64,000 nucleotides of DNA from G965205725 sp965205725 (GCA_965205725.1 OZ242189.1:496001-560000), one strand, 5' to 3'; positions 1-8,431 are shown, numbered from the stretch's first letter. Notes: generated from the letters alone by a model not told the origin. Program-made: numbers and translations.

Positions 1-322
1 GCTGGCGGGGTTCCTGGGTGCTGAATGCGTTAATGCGCTTGAGAAAGCGTATGGAGACCGACTCAAAATACTGCTCCAAAATTGCTTCCTTGCCCTTGAA
101 ATAGTAGAGCAGGTGACTGGCTGACATGCCAGCCTCTGCTGCGACATCGGCCAGCGTGGTCTTCACATAACCTTTCGCAAGAATGCAATCGTGGAGCGCT
201 CTGAATATAAGACGTCGGCGCTGATCACCCCGGCTTTCACGACGCACTTTTCCTGCGGCATGTTTTGGTCTGGAAGGCACCTTTTTTGAGGGAGCTGTCA
301 GCATAGCTCGCAACCTTAGCAT
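1..322 (-). CDS. TetR-family transcriptional regulator (partial, N-terminal part)
   Basis: The minus strand is open from an ATG at 322 (a second in-frame ATG is at 304) to the window edge, so the C-terminal ligand-binding part is missing. The visible protein has a basic N-terminus and then a TetR-type helix-turn-helix: a helix running through FRALHDCILAKGY, then TTLADVAAEAGMSASHLLYYF, the usual TetR recognition-helix pattern. It is transcribed away from the catabolic operon that starts at 414. A perfect 15-bp palindrome in the shared intergenic region is a likely operator. By analogy with similar clusters it should repress the operon until a CoA-ester or substrate binds; this is inference. 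Confidence 0.85.
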   Translation of the reverse strand, partial: MLRLRAMLTAPSKKVPSRPKHAAGKVRRESRGDQRRRLIFRALHDCILAKGYVKTTLADVAAEAGMSASHLLYYFKGKEAILEQYFESVSIRFLKRINAFSTQEPRQ

Positions 323-355
323 GTTGTTTTCACCAGCGCACATCAACTCAAAATA

Positions 356-384
356 TTGAATTTAATTCAAATTTAGCCTACTAT
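356..384 (+). promoter_or_regulatory. Promoter with overlapping palindromic operator for the catabolic operon
   Basis: TTGAATTTAATTCAA at 356-370 is a perfect 15-bp palindrome. Its first half is also a -35 candidate (TTGAAT, 356-361), followed by a 17-bp spacer and a -10 candidate TACTAT (379-384). The operon's first ATG is at 414. The overlap of palindrome and -35 is what is expected if the divergent TetR protein represses by blocking RNA polymerase. Confidence 0.55.
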
Positions 385-413
385 CTATTGTCCGCTCTGA
401 AGAGAATAACAAT

Positions 414-1229
414 ATGGGTGTAGATGGGCTGAGGATAGTCATTACTGGCGGCGCCGTAGGTATTGGTGCCGGCACTGCCAGGTTGGCTGCGAGTCGCGGC
501 GCTCGCGTTGTTGTCTCGGACATGAATGATGAGCCTGGTAAAGCTCTGGTTGCTGAGCTGGTTGAGTCCGGTTTGGAGGCGGTGTATCAGCACTGCGATG
601 TCACTGATGACACTCAGGTCAAGGCATTGATGGAAAAAGCCGCTGATAGCTTTGGTGGTATCGACGTGCTGCACAATAATGCCGGCATTCATGAAAGTAT
701 GCTCAGTAGCGAACTCGGACTAGAGAGTATGAGCCGTGACACATTTGAGAAGGTGATGTCTGTGAATGTAACGGCTGCCTGGCTCTGTGCAAAATACGCT
801 TTGCCTTACTTGCGTGAGAGTACTGCGGCTTCAATTATTAATGCCGGTTCTACCAGCTCACTGTCTGGATACCCTCAATGTCAGGCCTACGGGGCCTCCA
901 AGGGTGCCGTTATGCAGCTTACAAAAATGCTGGCAGTAGATTTGGCTGCCGATGGTGTGCGCGTCAATTGCTATTGCCCTGGTTCCATTCACACGCAGAT
1001 TGTTGACAATTTTCTTGCCGCAGCCCCTGATCCGCAGGCCATGCTTAATGCGATGACCTTGACGCACCTGGTGCCGAGAATGGGTAAGCCGGTCGACGTG
1101 GCGGAACTGGTTTGTTTTCTTGCCAGTCCAGAGTCCGAGTTCGTCAACGGCGCAGTGTGGACTGTTGACGGTGGTTCACTCGCCTGGCGTGGCACTTTAG
1201 ATGTACTCGGAATGGAGGCGCAAGTATGA
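414..1229 (+). CDS. SDR-family NAD(P)-dependent oxidoreductase
   Basis: A 271-residue classical short-chain dehydrogenase. The nucleotide-binding TGGAVGIG motif is at residues 11-18, an acidic residue at the end of beta-2 (VVVSDMND) suggests NAD preference, NNAG is at 88-91, and the catalytic YxxxK is YGASK at 159-163. The C-terminus has the usual substrate-loop and SPESEFVNGAVWTVDGG sequence. It is the first gene of the operon and overlaps the next gene by 4 bp (ATGA), so the two are probably translationally coupled. In such clusters the enzyme oxidises or reduces a hydroxy/keto group of the ring substrate or a 3-hydroxyacyl-CoA; the exact substrate cannot be read from sequence. Confidence 0.92.
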   Translation: MGVDGLRIVITGGAVGIGAGTARLAASRGARVVVSDMNDEPGKALVAELVESGLEAVYQHCDVTDDTQVKALMEKAADSFGGIDVLHNNAGIHESMLSSELGLESMSRDTFEKVMSVNVTAAWLCAKYALPYLRESTAASIINAGSTSSLSGYPQCQAYGASKGAVMQLTKMLAVDLAADGVRVNCYCPGSIHTQIVDNFLAAAPDPQAMLNAMTLTHLVPRMGKPVDVAELVCFLASPESEFVNGAVWTVDGGSLAWRGTLDVLGMEAQV

Positions 1230-1642
1230 GTTTAACGCTGGAGCAAAAATTGGCAGTTCACGAGCTACTGAGCCGTGCCGCCTATGCTTACGATGAGCGC
1301 GATACACAAATGCTGCAGAACTGCTTTGTCGAAGATGCAAAGTTCAGTATGCGCATAGCCTGCGGTGATCTTGTCGGGCCCTTTGAGGGGCGCGAGGGTA
1401 TTATGACACTGATGACCGACTCAATGGCGGAGCAGACAGATGTGCGCCGCCATGTGGTCTCTAATATTTTTTTTGAGGAGATCGATGGGCAAGCCGTTGC
1501 GGTCTCAAACCTGACTCTGATGGCCACGGAAAATGGCGAAATTAAATTACTGTCTGCAGGTGTTTATCGAGATATCGTTGTTGAAGCGGCGGGACAGTGG
1601 CGGATACTGAATCGCCATCTCGACTTGGATAAGCCGTATTAA
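1226..1642 (+). CDS. NTF2-like / SnoaL-like protein
   Basis: A 138-residue protein with the alpha+beta-barrel pattern of the NTF2 superfamily. It starts with a helix (LAVHELLSRAAYAYDERDTQMLQNCF) and continues with VEDAKFSMRI, FEGREGIMTLM and RRHVVSNIFFEEIDGQAVAVSNLTL, the typical layout of SnoaL_4-type and ring-hydroxylating-dioxygenase-beta-like folds. It overlaps the SDR gene by 4 bp. A Rieske alpha subunit ends the same operon, so this could be a small partner subunit or an isomerase/hydratase of the pathway. The fold is clear; the function is not. Confidence 0.75.
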   Translation: MSLTLEQKLAVHELLSRAAYAYDERDTQMLQNCFVEDAKFSMRIACGDLVGPFEGREGIMTLMTDSMAEQTDVRRHVVSNIFFEEIDGQAVAVSNLTLMATENGEIKLLSAGVYRDIVVEAAGQWRILNRHLDLDKPY

Positions 1643-1657
1643 ACGGAGCACATTGGC

Positions 1658-3214
1658 GTGAATATAGGCATGATTCCCGCAAAGGCGGCGCGACTCGACC
1701 CGCAGCGTGAAGCGTTGGTCGATGTACACAGTGGTCGCAGAATGTGCTTCGGTGAGCTTAATGAGCGCGTGTGCCGTTTGGCCAATGCGTTGGTCAAAGG
1801 GCTGGCGCTCAACAAGGGCGATCGCGTTGCAATTTTGTCTAAAAATTGCATTGAATATATAGAGGTCTACTATGCCTGTGCGCGTGTAGGGCTGATCGCT
1901 CAGCCTCTCAACTGGCGTCTCGGTATTTCCGAGGTCTCCCGCATCCTGCGCGATGGTGAGCCCAGCATTGTCATTGTCGCAGGCGAGTACAGCGAGCTGA
2001 GAGACAGTTTGCAGGTCGAGATTGCCGTCCCGCACTGGTTATCTTTCGGACCGGGCAGCGACGGTAGCTATGAAAGTTTGTTGTTGTCAGGGGCTAGTGA
2101 TGAACCGCATCAATCAGCAGAAATTGGTGGTGACGATCCGGTATTGATCTTGTATACCGGCGGCACCACCGGAGAATCCAAGGGTGTTCTGCATAGCCAT
2201 CGTTCTCTGTATATGGGCATGATCAATCAGACCGTTGCCGAGCGAATCGTACCGACGGATGTCTATATGCTCACGGGTCAAATGTTCCATATTCCGGTCG
2301 CCTTGGCCATGAACTATCACGCTCACGGCTGCCCCATGATACTGATTAACTTCGATGCGCGACTGGCTCTTGAGACTATTGAAAAGGAACGTGTTTCTGC
2401 CTTTTTGGGTATCACCACGATGTTGAACTGGATGATGGCAGATGAGAAGTTCGCTGAATTTGATCTAAGTAGTTTGCGCAATATTCAGTACGGTGGCGGG
2501 CCTATGCCACGCAGTGTGGTTGCGGCCGCCCTGGAGTCATTTCCTTGCGCCCTCATTCAAGGTTACGGTCAGACCGAGGGAATGACCATGAGCTTTCTCT
2601 CCCAGGAGGATCATCAGCGGGCCATCGAAGGAGAAAACCCTGAGCGTCTTGCCTCCTGTGGTCGCGAAGGTTTTGTGACAGAGATGAAGCTAGTGGACCC
2701 CGAGGGAAATCTGGTGCCCCGTGATTCGACCGCGCCGGGAGAGATAGTAATTCGCTCGCAAGCCAATATGCTCGGCTACTGGCGCCGCCCTGACTTGACA
2801 GAGCAGATCGTACGTGATGGCTGGCTGTGGACAGGCGATATCGCTGTCTGGGATGAGCAGGGCTATGTCTTTATCGTCGACCGAGCCAAAGACATGATTA
2901 TTTCTGGCGGCGAGAATATTTACAGCACTCAGGTCGAAGCCGCTATTCACCAACACCCTGGGGTATTGGAGTCGGTAGTGTTTGGGGTTCCTGATGAGGA
3001 GTGGGGCGAGGCCGTGAAAGCCGTGGTTGTGTTAAAACCTGGAGCAAGTGCAACGGAAAGAGAAATTATCGACGCGGCGGCGCAGCATCTGGCGTCTTAT
3101 CAAAAACCAAGATCAGTGGACTTCGTCGATAGTTTGCCCAAGGCGCCCACGGGGAAAATACTCAAGCGCGAGTTGCGTGCCCCCTATTGGGATGACGCAG
3201 AGAAACAAGTATGA
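1658..3214 (+). CDS. Acyl-CoA synthetase (AMP-dependent ligase, ANL superfamily)
   Basis: A 518-residue adenylate-forming enzyme starting at GTG 1658, 15 bp after the previous stop. Motifs in order: the P-loop TGGTTGESKG at about 167-176, a GYGQTEGM A5-type motif, the hinge/A8 region GDIAVWDEQGYVFIVDRAKDMIISGGENIYS, and the C-terminal lysine region PTGKILKRELR. The reaction is carboxylate + ATP + CoA giving acyl-CoA + AMP + PPi. In this operon it would load the carboxylated substrate or its side chain onto CoA for the hydratase and thiolase-fold steps. It resembles medium/long-chain fatty acid or steroid-type ligases; specificity is unknown. It overlaps the next gene by 4 bp. Confidence 0.92.
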   Translation: MNIGMIPAKAARLDPQREALVDVHSGRRMCFGELNERVCRLANALVKGLALNKGDRVAILSKNCIEYIEVYYACARVGLIAQPLNWRLGISEVSRILRDGEPSIVIVAGEYSELRDSLQVEIAVPHWLSFGPGSDGSYESLLLSGASDEPHQSAEIGGDDPVLILYTGGTTGESKGVLHSHRSLYMGMINQTVAERIVPTDVYMLTGQMFHIPVALAMNYHAHGCPMILINFDARLALETIEKERVSAFLGITTMLNWMMADEKFAEFDLSSLRNIQYGGGPMPRSVVAAALESFPCALIQGYGQTEGMTMSFLSQEDHQRAIEGENPERLASCGREGFVTEMKLVDPEGNLVPRDSTAPGEIVIRSQANMLGYWRRPDLTEQIVRDGWLWTGDIAVWDEQGYVFIVDRAKDMIISGGENIYSTQVEAAIHQHPGVLESVVFGVPDEEWGEAVKAVVVLKPGASATEREIIDAAAQHLASYQKPRSVDFVDSLPKAPTGKILKRELRAPYWDDAEKQV

Positions 3215-3666
3215 GTGAATTACTTTCGCAGGAGCTGTTGTCAACAATTGGCCGTCAGAGTGAGCCTTGCAGGGAGCTAGTGACTCGGCGTGATATTCGT
3301 AAATACGCTGTGGCGACTGATAATAGACAGCGCAAGTATCTGGATGGAGATGTTGCTCCTCCGCTGTTTCATGTGCCGCTATTTTGGGATGTAGTTGCAC
3401 TCGATCAGCTCACCCCGGATGGAGTTTCAATCGATGCACTGCTGCCGAAATTTCCGCTGAGAAAAGCCATGGCAGGTGGTCTGAGTATTGAGTATCACAA
3501 ACTGATCCTGCCGGGAGATTGGCTGACGGCAACTCGAATGCTTACCGCAATCTATGAAAAATACGGCAAGTCTGGCCCATTGATTTTTTATGAAGTGATT
3601 ATGGATATCGTCGATGATCATCAGGAATTGGTTATACGGGAGAAAACCACGAGGATTTTGCGATGA
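3211..3666 (+). CDS. MaoC-like / FAS1-type dehydratase domain protein (first of pair)
   Basis: A 151-residue protein of the N-terminal MaoC (hot-dog fold) type. The sequence runs RRDIRKYAVATDNRQRKYLDGDVAPPLFHVPLF, then LPKFPLRKAMAGGLSIEYHKLILPGDWLTATRMLTAIYEKYGKSGPLIFYEVIMDIVDDHQELVIREKTTRIL. The GGxxxEYHxxILPGD sequence is characteristic of the non-catalytic or R-specific hydratase N-domain. It overlaps both neighbours by 4 bp and sits directly before a second MaoC-type gene. Paired half-size MaoC proteins of this kind form heteromeric enoyl-CoA hydratases in actinobacterial steroid side-chain degradation. That parallel is inference. Confidence 0.8.
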   Translation: MSELLSQELLSTIGRQSEPCRELVTRRDIRKYAVATDNRQRKYLDGDVAPPLFHVPLFWDVVALDQLTPDGVSIDALLPKFPLRKAMAGGLSIEYHKLILPGDWLTATRMLTAIYEKYGKSGPLIFYEVIMDIVDDHQELVIREKTTRILR

Positions 3667-4115
3667 TTGACGTAGTTGTGGTAGATGTAGTTGCGACCAA
3701 TCGTTGGGCGGGAATTAATATTGGCGACGAATTGCCTGAGCGGAATTTTGAATGCAGCAATGTTCAGTTGATGTTGTATAACGCGGCTCTGTGGAACGGT
3801 CACCGGATTCACTTTGACCAATCTTATGTGCGTGACGTTGAGGGATATCCGGGCCTGGTTATCGCTGGCCCCTTGTTGGGAGATTGGTTGCATCAGTGTG
3901 TTGAGGAGTGGTTGGGAGACGATGGCCGTATAGTTGCCATTGAGTATTCCAACCGCATAGCCACTTACGTGGGTGAAACCCTCGTTTCCAGTGGTGTTGT
4001 GAGTGAGCGTCGTCCTGAACTCAACGAGCTTGCTATTGATGTATTTATAAAGAATGAAGCAGGTGAAGTGGTGGTACCAGGCAAGATAGTTGCCCGTTTT
4101 GGAGAGAGTTTTTAG
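3663..4115 (+). CDS. MaoC-like dehydratase (second of pair)
   Basis: A 150-residue hot-dog-fold protein. The catalytic region looks like NAALWNGHRIHFDQSYVRDVEGYPGLVIAGPLLGDWL: the D-x(4)-H dyad of R-specific hydratases is replaced by a related arrangement with NxHRIHFD, as in C-terminal MaoC half-proteins. It starts at the ATGA overlap with the preceding gene and probably pairs with that product to hydrate an enoyl-CoA. The next gene is a thiolase-fold protein starting 3 bp downstream, which supports consecutive hydration and C-C cleavage steps. Confidence 0.8.
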   Translation: MIDVVVVDVVATNRWAGINIGDELPERNFECSNVQLMLYNAALWNGHRIHFDQSYVRDVEGYPGLVIAGPLLGDWLHQCVEEWLGDDGRIVAIEYSNRIATYVGETLVSSGVVSERRPELNELAIDVFIKNEAGEVVVPGKIVARFGESF

Positions 4116-4118
4116 CCT

Positions 4119-5276
4119 GTGCGGGGCCAGGTTGCGATTGTCGGAGTGGCAGACACCGAAGTAGGTATTCTACCTGGTATAACGCCTATGGAACTGTGCG
4201 TTGAGGCTGCGATGGGGGCGATGGCGGACGCCGGACTGGACAAATCTGACGTAGATGGATTATTAACCTGCAATGCAATGGCGCAGCCCATGCTGTATCA
4301 CGCGGAAGCGCTGGCTGAATATTTGCAAATGTTTCCGCGCTATTGTTTGGCGCTGGCTGCGGGTGGTGCTGCGAGCTTTTCAATCATTCATCATGCAGCT
4401 TCTGCAATCGTGACTGGAATGGCGGATGTTGTATTAGTGGTCATGGCCGATTCAATGTGCAGCGGATTGACGCGCGATCAGACCATGATGGCACAGGCAT
4501 CCACAGGACATCCTGAGTTTGAACAACCTTATGGACTGACCGTTCCCGCCTATTACGCGTTGATTGCGCAGGCACATATGGCGGAATTTGGTACCCGTCC
4601 CGAGCAATTCGCCGAGATTGCAGTCGCTTGTCGAGCTCATGCACAGCGCCATCCTGGCGCACAAATGCGCGATTCTATTACTGTCGAAGATGTAATGGCA
4701 TCCCGCCTCATCGCCGACCCGTTGCGGTTGTTAGATTGCTCATTGGTATCCGATGGCGGTGCGGCCATTGTTATCACGTCCGCCGAACGGGCCGTGGACT
4801 TGAGGCACAAGCCAGTATATTTGCTGGGCGCGGGAGAGGGGCACAGCCATGAACACATTAGTCAGGCTCGCAGCTTGACTACCTCCGCTGCGAAGGAAGC
4901 CGGGCAGCGTGCCTACGCAATGGCAGGGCTTGGACCTGATGATATGGACTTTGCACAACTCTATGACTGCTTTACGCCGACTGTAATGGTTGAATTAGAG
5001 GACCTGGGTTTTTGCAAGAAAGGCGAGGGCGGCGAATTTGTTGAAAGTGGCGCCCTGATGCCCGGCGGTAGTCTGCCGGTAAATACGCATGGTGGAATGC
5101 TTTCTCACAGCCACCCTGGCAATCCCGGATCCATGTTTGCCTTGACTGAATCGGTGCTGCAATTGCGCCATTTCGCAGGCGATCGACAGGTTGCCAACGC
5201 CCAAAACGCGCTTGTTCACGCTCAGGGCGGCATTATGTCGTCTCACTGCGCGCTGGTGTTGGGACGAGAGAACTGA
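4119..5276 (+). CDS. Thiolase-superfamily protein lacking thiolase cysteines; probable retro-aldol lyase
   Basis: A 385-residue protein starting at GTG 4119. The thiolase fold is clear: VAIVGVADTEVG at the start, two repeated halves, a YDCFTPT segment and NTHGGMLSHSHPGNPGS near the C-terminus. The nucleophile site, normally around NxxCASG, reads ALAAGGAASF without Cys. The C-terminal CxGGG site reads HAQGGIMSSH, again without Cys. Known relatives with this pattern (Ltp2-type lyases of steroid side-chain degradation) cleave beta-hydroxyacyl-CoA by retro-aldol chemistry, need a DUF35 partner and use tyrosines, possibly including the one in YDCFT. A DUF35 gene follows 10 bp downstream. The lyase role is inferred from motif loss plus the neighbour. 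Confidence 0.85.
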   Translation: MRGQVAIVGVADTEVGILPGITPMELCVEAAMGAMADAGLDKSDVDGLLTCNAMAQPMLYHAEALAEYLQMFPRYCLALAAGGAASFSIIHHAASAIVTGMADVVLVVMADSMCSGLTRDQTMMAQASTGHPEFEQPYGLTVPAYYALIAQAHMAEFGTRPEQFAEIAVACRAHAQRHPGAQMRDSITVEDVMASRLIADPLRLLDCSLVSDGGAAIVITSAERAVDLRHKPVYLLGAGEGHSHEHISQARSLTTSAAKEAGQRAYAMAGLGPDDMDFAQLYDCFTPTVMVELEDLGFCKKGEGGEFVESGALMPGGSLPVNTHGGMLSHSHPGNPGSMFALTESVLQLRHFAGDRQVANAQNALVHAQGGIMSSHCALVLGREN

Positions 5277-5286
5277 AGCTGGGCCA

Positions 5287-5685
5287 GTGAGTAAAATTCT
5301 TCCAAAAGAAACAGAATTAAGTACACCTTACTGGCAGGGCTGCCGCGACGGCGTGTTGTACATGCAGAGTTGTGATGGCTGTGGCCTGTTTCAATTTTAC
5401 CCGCGCACAATTTGCAGTCACTGCGGTGACAAGCAGTTGCAATGGCTGCCGGTGAGTGGGCGTGGCCGCGTCCTCAGTTTTTCAGTAGTGCGTCGTGGTA
5501 TTTCACCGGCCTATGAAGCGCCTTATGTGGTGGCCCTGATTGCCCTGGAGGATGGTCCAACCATGATGTCCGGTATTCAGACACAAGACCCTGCAACAGT
5601 TCGTGTTGGTGCAAGGGTTGAGGTCGTTTTTGAATCCTGGGATGAGGAAGTCGCAGTGCCAATGTTCAAAACCTGTGAGGAATAG
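5287..5685 (+). CDS. DUF35 OB-fold / zinc-ribbon acyl-CoA-associated protein
   Basis: A 132-residue protein. I chose GTG 5287 because it lies just after the thiolase-fold gene; the longer open frame would overlap that gene out of frame. The N-terminal rubredoxin-like zinc ribbon has CDGCGLFQFYPRTICSHCG (two CxxC pairs), followed by an OB-fold segment (GRGRVLSFSVVRRGI...VALIALEDGPTMMSGI). Proteins of this family bind the CoA ester and complete the active site of cysteine-free thiolase-fold lyases. The order thiolase-fold gene then DUF35 gene is typical of that two-component enzyme. It ends 2 bp before the Rieske oxygenase gene. Confidence 0.87.
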   Translation: MSKILPKETELSTPYWQGCRDGVLYMQSCDGCGLFQFYPRTICSHCGDKQLQWLPVSGRGRVLSFSVVRRGISPAYEAPYVVALIALEDGPTMMSGIQTQDPATVRVGARVEVVFESWDEEVAVPMFKTCEE

Positions 5686-5687
5686 CG

Positions 5688-7040
5688 ATGAGCAGTCCCG
5701 AAGTTCCCTTTGCGGTGATAAATCCAAATGCCTTAGTCGACACTCTGGAGGCTAAGCAGCCACCTATTGATAACGGCACTCAGCGTTACTCCAAGGACAG
5801 ATATTTCAGTGCCGAGGTGATGCGTAGTGAATGGGACCGCATGTGGACGAACAGTTGGCTGTTAGCCGGCGCAGCCTCTGAGCTGAGTGAAGTTGGCGAT
5901 TACTTTATTTTCGACGTTGGTGACGAGTCAATCATTGTGACTCTCACAGCGGACGGTGTTCGAGCTTTTTACAATGTTTGCAGTCATCGGGGTACTCGCT
6001 TGCTCCGGGATCAACGTGGGCGCAAAGAGGTGTTTGTTTGCCCTTTTCACAGTTGGAGCTTTAACAACACTGGCGAGCTTCGACGCATTACTGATGAGGA
6101 AACCTTTCACCCGGATGTGATTGCACATCGGCCCGGTCTCACCAAGCTTGCCTGTGAATCGCATGCGGGGCTCATTTTCATCAATATGGCGGGAGATCCT
6201 GCTCTGCTGGTGGAGAGTATCGGCCTGCCGAAAGGTTATCTGGAGTCTTATCAGATCGAAAAGATGAAGGTAGTGCGTCATGTGCGTAGTGAATGGGCTG
6301 CCAATTGGAAAGTTGGCGTAGAAGCCTTTTATGAGAGCTATCATTTGCATGCAGTCCATCCGGAAACGCGCGGCGTGATGGCTGATCTGAATGTGCAGTA
6401 CGATTTGTATCCCAATGGCGCCAGCCGCATGATTGTACCGTTGGGGCAGCCCAGTCCCAGAGCCCATGATCAAGACACGGTCAATGAAGGGCTACAGGCC
6501 ATGTTGCGCGATGCGGGAATCGACCCCGAGACGTTTGCAGGCGGCGCTGGTGATGTTCGGCGAGCCATCCAGCAAAATAAACGTGAGCGTGCCGAGCGAC
6601 TTGGCCTCGACTACGACAGATTTGATGACAGTCAGTTGTCCGATAGCTGGGCAACGGGCATTTTCCCCAATGTGCAGATGGGTTGTCATCCGGAAGCAGT
6701 ATTTGTAATGCGTTTTTTGCCCCACGAATCCGATCCACAGAAATTTTACTACGACACGATGACCTTGCTACTGCCGGTTGCAGACCCTGACTATTGCCCG
6801 CCTGCCTGGATGGGTTTGGCTGAGGGTACTGATGTATCTGGTGCTACCCGCCCAGATACGGAGTACTACGGATTGTCGGAGGATGCCAATCTGGGACTGG
6901 TTTTGAGTCAGGATTCCAGATTGTTGCCGATTGTGCAGAAAGGTATGCGTAGTCGCGGTTTCAAAGAGCAACTGTGGGGGGAACAAGAGCAGCGCCTGCG
7001 GCACTTTCATGTGGAACTGCAGCGACGGCTTCAGAGTTAA
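5688..7040 (+). CDS. Rieske-type aromatic/steroid ring-hydroxylating oxygenase alpha subunit
   Basis: A 450-residue protein of usual length for the family. The Rieske [2Fe-2S] ligands are C98-x-H100 (NVCSHRG) and C118-x2-H121 (VCPFHSW). The catalytic domain has the mononuclear iron region VEAFYESYHLHAVHPE at about residues 211-226, with the two His and bridging acidic residue expected. It should insert oxygen into a ring or remove an O-methyl group using electrons from a reductase encoded elsewhere, as no ferredoxin or reductase gene is in the operon. The NTF2-like gene at 1226 might supply a beta-like partner. It is the last gene of the operon; an insertion sequence begins 17 bp after its stop. 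Confidence 0.93.
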   Translation: MSSPEVPFAVINPNALVDTLEAKQPPIDNGTQRYSKDRYFSAEVMRSEWDRMWTNSWLLAGAASELSEVGDYFIFDVGDESIIVTLTADGVRAFYNVCSHRGTRLLRDQRGRKEVFVCPFHSWSFNNTGELRRITDEETFHPDVIAHRPGLTKLACESHAGLIFINMAGDPALLVESIGLPKGYLESYQIEKMKVVRHVRSEWAANWKVGVEAFYESYHLHAVHPETRGVMADLNVQYDLYPNGASRMIVPLGQPSPRAHDQDTVNEGLQAMLRDAGIDPETFAGGAGDVRRAIQQNKRERAERLGLDYDRFDDSQLSDSWATGIFPNVQMGCHPEAVFVMRFLPHESDPQKFYYDTMTLLLPVADPDYCPPAWMGLAEGTDVSGATRPDTEYYGLSEDANLGLVLSQDSRLLPIVQKGMRSRGFKEQLWGEQEQRLRHFHVELQRRLQS

Positions 7041-7057
7041 TTAGCCACAACTATTTA

Positions 7058-8431
7058 CTGTTAGCAACAAATAGAAATGTCCGGTTCTGTAGCACATAGA
7101 TTGTCCGCTTTTTGTTTGATTGCTGGAAGGCTCTATGAAGCGTCTTCCTGCCACCTTGGCTGAGCCGCGGACATTAGGCTGCAACCGGTAGTTCATCTGA
7201 TATTGCCTGACCCAAGGCGTCATATCTCGCCAGTTCTCGTGGACCGTGTTGAATCGAAAGAGTGCCATCGGGGTAACGTAGAACTTTGACCTTTGCCTTC
7301 ACATAATGGCAGCGGTGGCGATCCGCAGGTATCTGCAGCACTAAGCCTTCAAAGTGTACGCAATTGTCCTTTCTCACCGTTCGCTCAAAGCGCTCACACA
7401 GGATGTCATCCAGCACCGATTTATCCCGGCACCCAACAAAGGCTGAGCCTTCTTCTGGCGGTGGCTGTGTAAACTCAGCGTTATAAGCCGTCAGGTAGGT
7501 CTCGGTCAGATATTTATTGGCGCTGTCCATGTCCGTGATACCGGCCAGGGCCAACTCCTTGACCAACCGGTCCTGGTGGGTGCTAAACACACGCTCAGAG
7601 CGGCCTCGGGCCTCTGGTGAATAGGCCGGGATCATCTCAATACCCAACTGGCCCATCGCCCGCCCGAATTGCGTCAGGGTCACTTTGTCGACCTTCCCGC
7701 CTGCCTCAGGTGTTATCCAGTAATGGCTGCCTCGATCTGTATACAGAGAACAAAACAGACCGCGCCCTTCAATGACGTCACGAACACCCCGAAAGCTGCT
7801 CTGTGTCCCTTCTTCGTCGCAAAAGAACATCGAGTAGTGCTCATTAGTGGCATCATCCATGGTAACGATCAGGTCCCAGTACTGCCCAGGTACCCATTGA
7901 TGCTGGCTGCCGTCCTGATGCAACATCATCCCCGGCCAGGGTGACCGGTCACGCTGTTTACGGTGGACGCCACGTTGAGCTGCCTTCTTCACTGCGCCAG
8001 CCCCTTGCAAGGTATTCTTCACCCACGAGTAGCTGCGCTGGCCTCCCTCTCGTTTGTACCAGGAATAGTAGTGCTTCACATTCCAGCCCCTGTGCCGATT
8101 ACGATACCGATCCACCAGACGCATGACCTCGTCGACTGGAGCGCGGCGGTGCGATATCTGTGATAAGCGTTTGTCGATGAGACCCTCCAGGCCCTCTTCC
8201 TCATATCGATCAATGTAGCGGCGAAATGTCCGGTCACAAACCCCTAACAATCGCGCCGCCTCCTCCTGGGTCAGACGGCTCTCCGTCCAACCCCCATAAG
8301 CTTCCTCGAATCTCATTAGTCGAGTCTCCTGTAGCCACTCTGTCCGTCTCATAAGCGCCCCTCCTCGGGGTCCTATGAGAACCGGACAGATCATGTGCTA
8401 CAAGACCGGACAGTTTATGTGTTACTAACAG
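7058..8431. mobile_element. Insertion sequence of about 1.37 kb (ISNCY/ISDol1-like)
   Basis: The element has one transposase gene on the minus strand and imperfect terminal inverted repeats. The left end starts CTGTTAGCAAC (7058) and contains TGTCCGGTTCTGTAGCACAT. The right end, read inwards on the minus strand from 8431, starts CTGTTAGTAAC and contains TGTCCGGTCTTGTAGCACAT. A second TGTCCG copy lies inside each end, as if the transposase binds direct TGTCCGG repeats. I could not find a clear target duplication, so the exact tips are uncertain. It sits between the catabolic operon and the ABC exporter and breaks neither reading frame. Confidence 0.8.
7174..8352 (-). CDS. IS transposase (DDE, ISNCY-like)
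   Basis: 392 residues from ATG 8352 (MRRTEWLQET); the open frame extends 14 codons further upstream, but that part lies in the inverted-repeat region. An N-terminal HTH (LTQEEAARLLGVCDRTFRRYIDRY) is followed by an rve-type DDE core: LHQDGSQHQW for the first Asp, LYTDRGSHY for the second and AYSPEARGRSERVF for the Glu. The C-terminal beta-barrel-like tail (VLQIPADRHRCHYVKAKVKVLRYPDG) fits the ISNCY/ISDol1 type. The reading frame is intact, so the element may still be active. Confidence 0.88.
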   Translation of the reverse strand: MRRTEWLQETRLMRFEEAYGGWTESRLTQEEAARLLGVCDRTFRRYIDRYEEEGLEGLIDKRLSQISHRRAPVDEVMRLVDRYRNRHRGWNVKHYYSWYKREGGQRSYSWVKNTLQGAGAVKKAAQRGVHRKQRDRSPWPGMMLHQDGSQHQWVPGQYWDLIVTMDDATNEHYSMFFCDEEGTQSSFRGVRDVIEGRGLFCSLYTDRGSHYWITPEAGGKVDKVTLTQFGRAMGQLGIEMIPAYSPEARGRSERVFSTHQDRLVKELALAGITDMDSANKYLTETYLTAYNAEFTQPPPEEGSAFVGCRDKSVLDDILCERFERTVRKDNCVHFEGLVLQIPADRHRCHYVKAKVKVLRYPDGTLSIQHGPRELARYDALGQAISDELPVAA

